Assembly: GCF_000009765.2 (NCBI RefSeq)
Contig: NC_003155.5
Span: 310,001-374,000 of the forward strand
Direction of reading: 5' to 3'
DNA: 64,000 nucleotides
Source of the DNA: Streptomyces avermitilis MA-4680 = NBRC 14893
Lineage (GTDB): Bacteria; Actinomycetota; Actinomycetes; Streptomycetales; Streptomycetaceae
Shown: positions 1 through 8,322 of the stretch, piece after piece
Layout of the letters: each line of letters starts with the position of its first letter
How positions within the stretch are numbered: the stretch's first letter is position 1
Translations under genes and position numbers: made by a program
Notes under the pieces: model-generated
Told to the model about the DNA's origin: nothing
Databases searched by the model: none
What the model saw: the letters and a program-made list of their open reading frames with translations, nothing else

Positions 1-207
1 GTCGACGTCTTCGACGGTCCCCTGCAGGGTCTGGTCCTGGCTGAGGCCGAGTTCACCACCGACGAGGAGACCCAGTCCTTCATTCCCCCTTCAGAGTGCG
101 TGGCAGAGGTGACGGACGACGCCCGCTTCACTGGGGGACGGCTTGTCGAGACCTCTCGCCAAGAGCTGCTCGGGTGGCTGGCTGAGTACGGGCTCCGCCC
201 GCAGTGA
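1..207 (+). CDS. CYTH-domain protein, C-terminal part
   Basis: Only the last 68 codons lie in the window; the gene starts upstream. The reading frame is open from the first base and ends in TGA. It contains EVDVF-like and GLVLAEAEF-like strands followed by VTDDARF, which is the pattern of the C-terminal half of CYTH domains (class IV adenylate cyclase and thiamine triphosphatase superfamily). These bind triphosphorylated substrates and divalent metal in a beta-tunnel. Small single-domain CYTH proteins are common in Streptomyces and their substrate is usually unknown. The assignment to the superfamily is fairly safe; the substrate cannot be inferred. Confidence 0.75.
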   Translation, partial: VDVFDGPLQGLVLAEAEFTTDEETQSFIPPSECVAEVTDDARFTGGRLVETSRQELLGWLAEYGLRPQ

Positions 208-263
208 CATCAAAGACGGCGCTCTCTCCGCCCGCCACAAGCCCCAACGACACGAGCAGCAGT

Positions 264-1114
264 CTAACGGGGCCGACTACCGGTCCTCGGAGCTCCTTGA
301 CCTGGCAGGCCAAGGTCACGGGGCCACCTATCAGTCTTCGCGGGATTGATCCCGAGTCTGCGTGCGGCTTCCTGGCGGAAGTCTTGATCAGCAGGCCAGT
401 GCGGTGAGGTGAGCAAAGCCGTGAGCTTGACGGTCTCGGGGTAGATTGCGAGTTCTATCCGGGGCTGGGAGGGGCGACGGGGGTCTCGTCTCCGTAGGGG
501 TCCTCGCCGAGCTGGTCGATGCGTTTGTTCCAGCGTTGTCGCAGAGCTGACGGCTTTCCGTCCTGGAACCAGTCCCGGAGGCAGTCGCGGGCAACGGCGT
601 ACTCCCGAGCGAGGATGGAGGCTCGGGTTCGACGGACAAGACGGCAATGTCGGCGGTTGGCCTGTTGCAGTTCGGGCAGGGCGTGAAGGCGATACTGCTC
701 GTCGCCGAGGAGCCAACGCTGGTGCCGCAGACAGACGGCTTCATGGGGCGGGATGGTGCGGACCACGAGCCCGTGAAAGCCTCGTCGGGCCATGCACCGG
801 CGGCAAGCCGGACGCCGGAGCACTTCGACGGCCTGGCCGCTCAGTGACTGCAGACGGTTCTCGGCCGGTTCGCCGATCACGGCGAGGGCTGGGATCGCGT
901 GAGACAACTCGGCAGCCGTTCGCCCCGTCAGGGCGGAGAGCCGGCAGAGGGTCTCGGGTGTCCAGCGACCGGGGCGGTTGTCGTCGCGGCGGTGATGCCG
1001 GTTATGCCCGAGCAGGATGGGCCGGAACTGGACCGGCAGGCGGTTGGCGTCGGCGAGCCGGTTGAGATAAGAGCAGCCACTTGACTCCCTCAGCCGCAAC
1101 ACGACATGAGGCAA
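264..1114 (-). pseudogene. TniQ-family transposition protein, frameshifted
   Basis: TniQ is the target-selection or accessory protein of Tn5053/Tn7-like transposons. The N-terminal part shows SYLNRLADANRL near the start, LSALTGRTAAEL in the middle and a zinc-finger-like CRRCMARRG then CLRHQRWL, all typical of TniQ. The first frame stops after DPYGDETPVAPPSPG. The next frame continues plausibly with RIELAIYPETVKLTALLTSP and runs to a stop at 264, so one indel near 460-475 has broken the gene. The upper end uses a TTG; the frame is also open further upstream. No transposase or ATPase partner is nearby, so this is a stranded remnant. Confidence 0.6.
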
Positions 1115-1122
1115 CTCAGCGT

Positions 1123-1233
1123 ATGTCCACAGAACATCGGTACGCCGCCTACATCGGACCGCGCACCGGCCGCCGCCTCGCCGTCACCTCCTACCCGTAC
1201 CCGGCGGCCGACCAAGGGGGTGCGGCCGCATGA
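1123..1233 (+). CDS. small ORF preceding a PP-loop gene
   Basis: This 36-codon ORF begins MSTEHRYAAYIGPRTG and its stop overlaps the ATG of the next gene in an ATGA arrangement, which suggests translational coupling. It has no recognised domain. The overlap is the main argument that it is real. Because the following gene is frameshifted, the pair is probably no longer functional as a unit. Confidence 0.4.
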   Translation: MSTEHRYAAYIGPRTGRRLAVTSYPYPAADQGGAAA

Positions 1234-1680
1234 ACGCCACCGCCCGCACCGCAGCCGGCCTGGGCTTCGAGGGCATCGAGCTGGTCATCAATTGGGGATT
1301 GGGGGTCGACTCCCGCGTACTTGGTGAAGATGCTGGAGGACCCGGCCGCTCACGGAGTCGACCTGGACTGCACCATGGTGCTGCACGAGCTCACCGGGGA
1401 CGAGTGGCCGGCCACCCGCGCCCACGCCGAGGAGTTCGTGCTGCCGCACCTTCGCGAGCACCGTGTCCGGCTCGTTCAAGTCGCCCGGGCCAGCCGCTCG
1501 TTGGAGATCACGGTCATAGACGACTCCCGCCAGCCGCAGCGGATCGTCGAGCGGGGGCCCTGGGCACTGTGGGATGAGTACGAGTCGGGCGGCACCGTTC
1601 CCCAGCAGGGCGGTATTCGGCTCTGCAGCCTGCATGCCAAGGGCAACTGGCGGATGCCCTTGTCACCGACTACCTGCTGA
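1230..1680 (+). pseudogene. PP-loop (PAPS reductase-like) protein, frameshifted
   Basis: The first frame reads GIELVINWGLGVDS, which carries the start of a PP-loop ATP-pyrophosphatase motif (normally SGGxDS). The next frame continues with YLVKMLEDPAAHGVDLD, then TGDEWPATRAHAEEFVLP, WALWDEYESGGTVPQQGG and CSLHAKG. The combined reading resembles PAPS reductase/DndC-like proteins found on Streptomyces phages and plasmids. The two frames join at about 1310-1315, where the third base pattern changes inside the motif, so a small indel disrupts the ATP-binding loop. The C-terminal 15 codons also look out of frame. The relative position of the small ORF in front is normal for an operon. Function in the living cell is unlikely. 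Confidence 0.55.
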
Positions 1681-1894
1681 GGAACACCGCGCCCGCACGC
1701 TGTCCAATGACGCAAGCACCGACGGCGGTCTCGACGGAGGGCGTGATCACTCCTCCGTGCGCCGAAGGAGTGGTCTCCAAACTGCTGGGTCGCACGGCTC
1801 AGGCGATGGCCGTGGCCAGGAGCGTGAGTCTCGCGGGAGCCACCCCCATGTCGAACCGTGTACTGGGAGGACACGCAGAGCTGATGACTCCTAA

Positions 1895-1960
1895 ACAAGC
1901 GAACCTGAACTCCCGCCAACCCCTTCTGGCCAGCTGATCAGCACCTCCCCCACAACGGGG
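1895..1960 (+). mobile_element. IS3-family right-end relic
   Basis: The sequence reads as NLNSRQPLLAS-stop followed by TGATCAGCACCTCCC. It closely matches the last codons and right end of the IS3 element at the far end of this window (NLKPRQPALAS-stop, then TGATCAGCACCTCCC). Only about 65 bases remain, so this is the scar of an excised or recombined IS3 copy. The stretch between the preceding pseudogene and this scar holds no recognisable gene. Confidence 0.6.
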
Positions 1961-2029
1961 GAGCCTCAACCGTGATGACGCTGGGCTGCGCCCCGCACCA
2001 GATCGCTGGTGGTTGGGGCGAAGCGGCGT

Positions 2030-2632
2030 CTAGCCCTCGTACTTGAGGGGTTTCCCGAGGCGGACGATGGTCGAGCAGTCCAGTTGCTGCTGGAACTCCG
2101 TGGAACCCTGCCGGTACCAGTAGCTGCAGCCGGACAGATTGTCGTGGATCGGGCCGGTGACCTTGACCCGTGCCACGTAGTACACGTGGCTGCCCGTTTT
2201 CGCTTTCACCGTCATGGGATGGCCGGCGTAGTTGCGAGCCTTGAACAGGTCGCCCACGCTGCCCTTGCCGTCGGTGCGTGCGAACAGGACATTGCCGTCG
2301 GTGTCGTCGCCGTTGAAGGCCCGGTACTCGATGACCTTCAGACCCTTGGGGACGTGGGTGAACTTCGCCCGCGTGATCTGGATGTCTTTGCCGGACTCGT
2401 TCCAGGGGAGCGGCAGTCCGGCCCAGTACTCCTCGCCGACCTGGGCGTGTTCGTAGCCGACGTCACCGGCGGACTGCATGCCGCCGTTGAGGGCGTCTCC
2501 TTCGGGGATGCCGGTGTTCTGGCCGCCGGTCAGCGTGTAGGCGGCGGCCACGGCGAGAAGGAGGGCGACGAACAGGCCAAGGGTTCGTCTAGTTGGAGTA
2601 GAAGACGCCAGGCTTGTCGTGAACCGGCCCAT
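2030..2632 (-). CDS. membrane-anchored protein, unknown function
   Basis: The 200-residue product starts with a short basic stretch and one hydrophobic segment (about residues 16-37), so it should be anchored in the membrane with an extracytoplasmic domain. The domain ends with GCSYWYRQGSTEFQQQLDCS, containing two cysteines that could pair. The ATG is preceded by GGGGGAAGA. The start lies inside the end of the upstream gene on the same strand (about 44-base overlap), so translation is probably coupled. I do not recognise the family. With its upstream neighbour it forms a two-gene unit that may produce a secreted protein and a surface partner. Confidence 0.75.
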   Translation of the reverse strand: MGRFTTSLASSTPTRRTLGLFVALLLAVAAAYTLTGGQNTGIPEGDALNGGMQSAGDVGYEHAQVGEEYWAGLPLPWNESGKDIQITRAKFTHVPKGLKVIEYRAFNGDDTDGNVLFARTDGKGSVGDLFKARNYAGHPMTVKAKTGSHVYYVARVKVTGPIHDNLSGCSYWYRQGSTEFQQQLDCSTIVRLGKPLKYEG

Positions 2633-4877
2633 TCTTCCCCCAGATCAGGTGTGTCGCGTTCCTACGGGTACCGGCTATGATCTTCTGCTTGTGGTTGGTG
2701 TCGTAGCCGGTGGTGACGCCGAGTCCGACGCCCATGAAGTTGACGGCGTTGCCGAACTTGGCACTCTTCTTCCTGGTCAGCTGGAAGTACGTGCCGTTGT
2801 CGACCTTGGCGTGGTAGCTCTTCGGGGCCCTGCCGTAGTTGCCGGAGCCGTCCTTGGCCGACACGTCCTTGCCGATCTTGCCGACGGAGCCGCCCGAGGG
2901 GACCTTGTAGCGGCCGGGCTCGATCGTGTACCAGGTGGCACGCACGGTGCCGGAGCAGATCCTCTGCTTCTTGTACTTGTTGTACTCGATCGGCACCTGG
3001 TACTGGTGGGCGTAGTAGGAGCCCTTGTTGGGGTAGCCCGTCGAGACGCCGGTCTCCGACGAGATTTGCATGCTGCCACCGAGCTTCCAGTCGCCGTTGC
3101 TGTTGACGGCGGTGTCGATGGCGCTGTTCATGGTGTCGTCGTAGTCGAACGAGGCCTTCGAGTCCCAGTTCGCGTGTGCTTCACCGACCACCGTGTACTT
3201 GATCTTGCTGGTCTGCTTGTACTTCACCGTGTCGCACGATCCGGACGCGTGCGGGGTGACCGTCTCGGCGCTGATGTCCTTGCCGCCCACAAGATACGGG
3301 TTGTAGCTGGCGGCCAGGGTGCTGTGGTCGCTCTGCCACATCGGCGTCATCTCGCCCGTCGCCTGCGGGTCGGCTTTGGTCTGGGCAGCGAAGGTCTGCT
3401 TCTCCTGGTCGGCGGTGGGCTCCTTTGCGGCGGTGTCGTCCACGGTGTCCGGGATCAGGGGCACGGTGTGATTGTCGTTGATCGCCTCTGCGGCCCGGGC
3501 GGAAGCGTCGGTCCCGGCGGCGAGGGCGGTCTTGGACTGCTCGGGTACGGCGGTCAGCGTGTCCGCGCCGAGTACCTGTACACCCGAGGAGGTGGTGGCC
3601 GTGGTGGTGGCGTTCAGGTTGAGCGCGCCGCCGTTGTCGTCCATGGCTTGCTTCACGTTCGCCGGCAGCGTCGAGGGCAGGGTCAGCGTCCATGCGCCGT
3701 CGGATGCTGTAGTCGCCTTACCGAGGAGGGGCTCTGTCCCCCCGGTGGCGGTGTCACTGCCCGTGTCGACGTCCGAGGCAGTGACCATGACCGTCAGCCC
3801 TGACGCCGGCTGCCCGCTGCCGAGGGTGAACCTGCCGGTGATCGTGTTCGACGGCGTCGACGGTGCCGTGTCCGAGGACTCCTGCGCGGTGGGGACGTCG
3901 GTGTCGGCGACGGGCGGGGTGCCGAAGTAGGGGACCGTGTCCTGGTCCGGGTCGGTCAGGCAGGGACCTGCATCCGCCATGACGTCGCCGAGGATGCCCG
4001 AGCGTACGTCGCTGTCCGCACTCGTCCATGGGCCGGTGGTGAAGGACCGGATCTGCCCGGTGGTGTCCGGATCGCTGGTGACCGACTGGGTGCTGATGGC
4101 GTTCGGGCCGGGTGCCCATGCCTGGGCAGCGTCAACACCGGTGGCGATACTGGTCGCTGCCTCTAGCCTGATGCCGGGGCCGGGGGGCAGGTTGGCGGGG
4201 CCCGGGGGCAGCGACGTGACAGCGGCCTGCTGGATCGTACCGTCCTTCAGCCACTGCACCGCGGAATTGATCATCCACGCGTCGTCGGCGTCGGCGATCG
4301 CACTCGTGACGGACGACTTTGCGCCGTCCATGACCTTCGTGATCGTGCCGTCGCCGCTGTCCGGGCTGGACTGCTTGTAGACGTCCATCGTGCCGTCGGA
4401 GGCGATCACCAGGATCCAGTGGCCATTGGCCAGGATCTGCTTCGCCGACGACCAGTTGAAGCTGTAGGTCTTGACCGGGGTGAGCAGGGAACCGCCGGTG
4501 GCAGTGTTGTCCTTGTACGACTTCACCTGGCCACCGCCCGTGGCCTCGTAGATGATGCCGTTGCCGCCGCCGGTGAAGACCTTGCTGGTCATCGGCAGGC
4601 TCGCCGTGTACAGCGTGTCCAGCAAGTCAGTGTCGGGGCTCTTCGGTCCCCACTCCATGTACTTGTGCAGAACTCGCTTGCTGGCGGCGTTGCTGCTGGT
4701 GGCGGGCTCAAAGACGTACGTCGACACGGAGTAGGTAGTGCAGCTGACATCCGCAGCGGATGCCGGGTGGCCCGGAGTCAGGGCCTGCGGGGCGACGGTC
4801 AGGCCGGTGGCGAGCACGATCGTGCTCAGCACCTGTATGGCCGTGGTCGTGCCGCGCCCCCTCGAAACAGAAGACAT
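2589..4877 (-). CDS. large secreted protein, unknown function
   Basis: The product has 762 residues. A Sec-type signal peptide covers about residues 1-42, with a hydrophobic core (STIVLATGLTVAP) and a likely cleavage after HPASA. The N-terminal third (VYKQSSPDSGDGTITKV and similar stretches) could be a WD- or tachylectin-like repeat domain. A carboxypeptidase-regulatory-like stretch follows (GRFTLGSGQPASGLTVMV). The C-terminal part is rich in Tyr, Lys and Gly (YYAHQYQVPIEYNKYKK). The ATG four codons inside the longest frame was chosen because GGGGGA lies six bases before it. A second gene overlaps its 3' end. It is not part of a family I can name; an extracellular adhesive or sensing role is only a guess. 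Confidence 0.75.
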   Translation of the reverse strand: MSSVSRGRGTTTAIQVLSTIVLATGLTVAPQALTPGHPASAADVSCTTYSVSTYVFEPATSSNAASKRVLHKYMEWGPKSPDTDLLDTLYTASLPMTSKVFTGGGNGIIYEATGGGQVKSYKDNTATGGSLLTPVKTYSFNWSSAKQILANGHWILVIASDGTMDVYKQSSPDSGDGTITKVMDGAKSSVTSAIADADDAWMINSAVQWLKDGTIQQAAVTSLPPGPANLPPGPGIRLEAATSIATGVDAAQAWAPGPNAISTQSVTSDPDTTGQIRSFTTGPWTSADSDVRSGILGDVMADAGPCLTDPDQDTVPYFGTPPVADTDVPTAQESSDTAPSTPSNTITGRFTLGSGQPASGLTVMVTASDVDTGSDTATGGTEPLLGKATTASDGAWTLTLPSTLPANVKQAMDDNGGALNLNATTTATTSSGVQVLGADTLTAVPEQSKTALAAGTDASARAAEAINDNHTVPLIPDTVDDTAAKEPTADQEKQTFAAQTKADPQATGEMTPMWQSDHSTLAASYNPYLVGGKDISAETVTPHASGSCDTVKYKQTSKIKYTVVGEAHANWDSKASFDYDDTMNSAIDTAVNSNGDWKLGGSMQISSETGVSTGYPNKGSYYAHQYQVPIEYNKYKKQRICSGTVRATWYTIEPGRYKVPSGGSVGKIGKDVSAKDGSGNYGRAPKSYHAKVDNGTYFQLTRKKSAKFGNAVNFMGVGLGVTTGYDTNHKQKIIAGTRRNATHLIWGKNGPVHDKPGVFYSN

Positions 4878-5366
4878 TGGTTCCCCCAATGTGCAGGCGA
4901 GCTTTGGTCGGTGCTCGCGTCGCCGAACATCAAACCATCACCGAACGCCCAGTTCAGCGGCACAATCGGGAGATTCAGTTCCGCTTCTTCTGGTTGCATG
5001 TCCGCATTTGGATCTTGTGTATCCGATATGAGAACGCCGATTCTTGAGCTTGCTCTGAGCTTCCCCGGCACGGACTTTGCGAGATCAACACGCACATCAT
5101 GCGGTTTACTTACCGAGCAGTTACCGATCGGTAATGAGCGCGGCTCGGCTTCGACCTGTAGGCCACCGAACAGCCGCACGCGGGAACCAGGCCCCGGCGA
5201 CTACTGCCGCCGACCGGCTTCGGATGATCGACAGCGGGGGCGCCAGTGTCGGCGGTTCCTCACCCTCGCGATCACGAGTCCCCATGGGGAAGGCGGTTTT
5301 CTTTCGGGAGAACGATGTTCGCCAGTGCGCCCTTGGAGGCCCTGGTCGTGCCCTTACGATGATCTG
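4878..5366. other. intergenic region without a convincing gene
   Basis: This stretch lies upstream of the secreted-protein operon, whose promoter it must hold. It also contains a perfect 14-bp palindrome (listed separately). The right-hand part leads into the amidase fragment, but none of its frames shows amidase features. Several open frames exist because of the high GC content, and none has a recognisable domain. Confidence 0.6.
5121..5134. promoter_or_regulatory. perfect palindrome, possible TetR-type operator
   Basis: TTACCGATCGGTAA is identical to its reverse complement. Palindromes with the ACCGATCGGT type of core are commonly bound by TetR-family repressors. It lies about 245 bases upstream of the secreted-protein start. 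No TetR gene is adjacent, so any regulator would act in trans. Confidence 0.4.
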
Positions 5367-5852
5367 ATGCGCCAGGCCGACCCGAAGCCGTACTGGAACA
5401 CCAACGTCGCCCGGCACCCGGGCATCCTGCGTGCCGTGCCTAAGACCGGCACCGCTTCCGCGACGGCGGCCCAGCCGCTGTTGGACTACATCAACCGCCG
5501 GTATCCGCTCACGCAGACGACCCCGCTGGACGCCAACAGGTTCAGGGCCAACGCGGTACCCGAGGCCGAGCCCGGGGACATCATCGCCTACGACTGGCAG
5601 AACGACGGCGAGGTCGACCACCTGTCCCTCGTCGTCGACATCGCAGACGGGCAGTATCCGGAGATCGCCGAGTGGGGTGTCGTCGACTGGAACCCGCTCG
5701 GGGTGATCAACCGGAACGCGACCACGCCCTACGCCAAGCGCGGCTGGACGTACTCCGAGAAGAACCACAACTGGCTCCAGTCGGTCGAGGAGACCCGGAA
5801 CGTCTCGGCGAAGTTGATCCACATCGACACCAGGAACGTCACCACCTTCTGA
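5367..5852 (+). pseudogene. amidase-domain protein, N-terminus missing
   Basis: The 161-codon remnant contains EPGDIIAYDWQNDGEVDHLS followed by LVVDIADGQYPEI, the C-terminal half of the putative amidase domain family Amidase_6 (PF12671). This half includes the His and Asp positions of the cysteine/histidine catalytic fold. The N-terminal half, with the catalytic Cys (normally in a DCTNFVSQ-like motif), is absent. The ATG used here is just the first in-frame one and has no good ribosome binding site. A strong terminator follows. The complete protein would be a secreted peptidoglycan or cell-wall amidase. Confidence 0.65.
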
Positions 5853-5871
5853 GTGCCGACAGTACGTGCAT

Positions 5872-5900
5872 GGCCCCGCCGCTATGGCGGCGGGGCCTTT
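5872..5900 (+). terminator. intrinsic terminator
   Basis: An 11-bp perfect stem (GGCCCCGCCGC with its complement), a TATG loop and a short T run lie 20 bases after the amidase stop. Confidence 0.85.
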
Positions 5901-5994
5901 CCATGCCTGTGGCGTTGCAGAAGCCCCAACGGATGGACTGCTACCCCGAGATGCCGCGCAAGTCATGCGGCCTGCCCGCACCCGTGCGGGCGTT

Positions 5995-6240
5995 CTACTT
6001 GCTAACGACGAGCTTCTTCATCTCCGTGGTGAGCTCGTCGCGGCGCTCGTCGGAGGTCAGCTTTTGGTCACGGGCGGTCCAGGCGAGTGCATCGATAGAA
6101 AGGCGATGGTCTTGGCGCCCAGTTCATCCGCGACCTCAAGGCAGCGCCGGTAGCAGGAGGCAAGGCCTTCGGCCTCGCCGTACTCCCTACCTACCGGACC
6201 GTCGGTGTGGATCACGTGCTGACCGGCGGGTTGAGGTCGA
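5995..6240 (-). pseudogene. macro-domain remnant
   Basis: Read on the minus strand, the frame gives [20 protein letters not shown], then [20 protein letters not shown]. This matches the central part of macro domains, which bind or hydrolyse ADP-ribose. After about 20 codons more, the only sensible continuation is in another frame ([20 protein letters not shown] to a TAG). Both the N-terminal part with the NAD-binding loop and the true C-terminus are missing. It is a decayed fragment, possibly joined to an unrelated gene end. Confidence 0.55.
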
Positions 6241-6448
6241 AGACCGGCGTCGCCATTGCGTCGCCAGGCTCACATGGACCGATCGCGGCACCCTCGATCG
6301 CGAGACGTTGACCACGTTAAGGAGCGGCGCACCGTAGCACTTTGGTGCGCCTGCTTCGGTAATTTCGCCCGGATGTGGCCAGTGCCCGAATCCGATGGAA
6401 TCCTGGGCTTACACGCCGTGAAGGATTGTCCGTTGTGAGGGGGCACGG

Positions 6449-6931
6449 ATGCAGGTGTGCCCGGCTGTCGTGATCAGGGGCGGGACCGCTACGGCGGCTG
6501 CCATGGTGGTGGTCCTGGGCTTCGGAGTCGCGGGGTGCGGTACTTCGGGCGGGCCACCTGGCGGGAATTTGCCTGACGGTGTGCGGACACCGGGAGTGAC
6601 TTCGTCCGCAGCGACGGTCCCCGGTCAAAATGGTGGCGGAGGATCTGTCAGCGGCCAGAACGACGGCGGAGGATCTGTCAGCGGTCAAGGCGGCGGGAGC
6701 GGATCCGTCGGCAGCCAGGACAACGGTGGTGCGGCGGCTGGGGACCCGGGTATTCCCTCCGTGGAACCGCCGCCGACGTATACCGAGCCAACCGATGGGC
6801 CCGGCATCGGTGTCACCGGCAGCCCGCCGGCGACGCAAGTACCAACGCCCTCATGCAGCCCAACACCGGCCCCAGGCGAGACCTGTGGGCCGAAGGCCGG
6901 GAGCCTCATTACGAGGCCACGAAGACGGTAA
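6449..6931 (+). CDS. lipoprotein with low-complexity tail, probably truncated
   Basis: The ATG is preceded by GAGGGGG. A lipoprotein signal peptide ends in GFGVAGC, where the Cys (about residue 30) would be lipidated. The mature part is nearly all Gly, Ser, Pro and Thr and contains repeated GGGSVSGQ units. Such tails act as flexible linkers. The frame ends exactly where an IS5 transposase fragment begins, so a C-terminal functional domain may have been lost. The true 3' end cannot be recovered from this window. Confidence 0.6.
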   Translation: MQVCPAVVIRGGTATAAAMVVVLGFGVAGCGTSGGPPGGNLPDGVRTPGVTSSAATVPGQNGGGGSVSGQNDGGGSVSGQGGGSGSVGSQDNGGAAAGDPGIPSVEPPPTYTEPTDGPGIGVTGSPPATQVPTPSCSPTPAPGETCGPKAGSLITRPRRR

Positions 6932-7391
6932 CGGGGATCTGACAGGTCCGAATCCTGTCGATCGGGGTAAGTACGGCTCGAAGATCCACTTGATCACCGA
7001 GCGGACCGGTCTGCCCTTGTCCGTCGCAATCTCGGGCGCCAAGCTGCACGACAGCCAGGCCCTCAAGCCCCTTGTCCGCGGCATACCGCCCATCCGTTCC
7101 CGTCGTGGACGCCGGCGACGCAAGCCCGGCAAGCTCCACGCGGACAAGGGCTACGACTATGCCCACCTGCGACGATGGTTACGCGGACGCGGTATCAAAC
7201 ACCGCATCGCCCGCAGAGGCATCGAGTCCTCACAACGGCTCGGCCGCGACCGATGGGTCGTCGAAAGGACCATGTCCTGGCTCGCCGGCTGCCGACGACT
7301 CCACCGCCGCTACGAACGCAAAGCCGAGCACTTCCTCGCCTTCACCAGCCTCGCCTGCACCCTCATCTGCTACCGCCGGCTGGCCAAATGA
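6930..7391 (+). pseudogene. IS5-family transposase, C-terminal 153 codons
   Basis: The fragment starts at GDLTGPNPVDRGKYGSKIHL and continues with KLHADKGYDY (second catalytic Asp region), RRGIESSQRLGRDRWVVERT (catalytic Glu) and ends YRRLAK. This is the C-terminal half of an IS5-group DDE transposase. The N-terminal half and left end are missing; the frame runs on upstream only by chance. The 3' flank (CCAAATGAGATGA) matches that of the second truncated copy about 3 kb further on. Confidence 0.85.
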
Positions 7392-7399
7392 GATGATTC

Positions 7400-7489
7400 C
7401 TAAGGAGGTTGGGAGCCGGAAGTGAAGTGGACGTGCTGCTCGCCGCCGATCTGGAAGGCGGCGGGGCCGTTGCACGTGTTGCCGGACAC
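7400..7489 (-). pseudogene. small ORF cut by the IS5 remnant
   Basis: From a GTG the frame reads MSGNTCNGPAAFQIGGEQHV and ends within the IS5 flank. It follows the next gene in the same frame after its stop. The VSGN-x-GPAAFQIG pattern recalls short C-terminal regions of Streptomyces proteins that often accompany the upstream gene. The end is probably not native. Confidence 0.3.
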
Positions 7490-7519
7490 TTCGGCGGGGC
7501 CGGCGTCCGCGGGGCCGGG

Positions 7520-7852
7520 CTATGGGCGGGCCTGGGCCATGAGTTTGCTGAGCTCCGCCACCGCCTGGTCGCGCTCGACCCCGTCCAGGTCCTCCAGCAG
7601 GGTCTCGATCCGGCTCTGCCAGACGGCCTCGTGCCGCACCCGGAGCCGCTCCACCTCGTCCTGGCCGGCCGTCGACAGTTCGGACGCGCTGCGGTCCAGC
7701 CGCTCCAGCTCACGGCTCTCCCGCACCGCGTCCCCACGTCCGAACCACTCGGCGACCCGGCCCCGAAAACCGTTCCACAGGTCAGTCCCCGCTGCCTGGA
7801 CCACTGCAGATCCGCCCGCCGCCGCTGCCGCCGATACCAACTCGTCCAGCAT
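7520..7852 (-). CDS. small helical protein, unknown function
   Basis: The 110-residue product starts with an Ala/Gly-rich hydrophobic stretch (about residues 5-22). A long charged helix follows, with heptad-like Leu and Arg/Glu spacing (ESRELERLDRSASEL), which suggests a coiled coil. The ATG was preferred over the longer frame because AGAGGCG lies just upstream. I do not recognise the family, though similar short proteins occur in Streptomyces. A truncated small ORF lies just downstream on the same strand. Confidence 0.55.
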   Translation of the reverse strand: MLDELVSAAAAAGGSAVVQAAGTDLWNGFRGRVAEWFGRGDAVRESRELERLDRSASELSTAGQDEVERLRVRHEAVWQSRIETLLEDLDGVERDQAVAELSKLMAQARP

Positions 7853-8112
7853 GGCGCCTCTTTCAACTCCCATGGCCCTGCGGGCATTACGACCCTAGCG
7901 CGCGAAGGGCGCCCGCGGAGGGAACTCGCACCTGGTCGGTGCCCGGCAAGGTCGACGCCCTCGATGGCGTCAGCCGCTGCGGTACGGAGCAGCCCAGCGC
8001 CGCGTGGGACTACCTCGCCTCGGTAGTCCCCTGAGCCGGTCCCCCCCGTCTCCCGGCCCTCTCCGCCGCGTTGGGTACGTCCTGCTTGCTTTGTGGGCTC
8101 ACCCCGACCTAA

Positions 8113-8131
8113 TATCGTCATCATGACGATA
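8113..8131. promoter_or_regulatory. palindromic operator before the oxygenase operon
   Basis: TATCGTCA and its exact complement TGACGATA are separated by three bases (TCA). Palindromes of this size and spacing are typical of winged-helix or TetR-type repressors. It lies in the only promoter-sized gap upstream of the 2OG oxygenase gene. Confidence 0.5.
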
Positions 8132-8320
8132 ACCGCCCAGTGGTCCCCGCTCCCTGCAGGCATTGACTCCAGGGGCTTCGAGTCCCTCCACGGACTCGAA
8201 GCGCACAAGTACGTGGCCCGCGGTCCCGCCGTCCACCTCAATGCGCTGCCCGCGGCCGTTCCGGGCTGTGGGGCCCACGGCCATGTTGGGATCGGCGACG
8301 GCCTCAGCACGGAGAAGTGA
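8123..8320 (+). CDS. possible 65-codon upstream ORF
   Basis: The ORF reads MTITAQWSPLPAGIDSRGFE and ends two bases before the oxygenase ATG. It has no clear ribosome binding site, overlaps the palindrome, and contains a perfect 11-bp hairpin (8175-8202). It may be a leader peptide or just a transcribed leader. No family is recognised. Confidence 0.25.
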   Translation: MTITAQWSPLPAGIDSRGFESLHGLEAHKYVARGPAVHLNALPAAVPGCGAHGHVGIGDGLSTEK

Positions 8321-8322
8321 TC

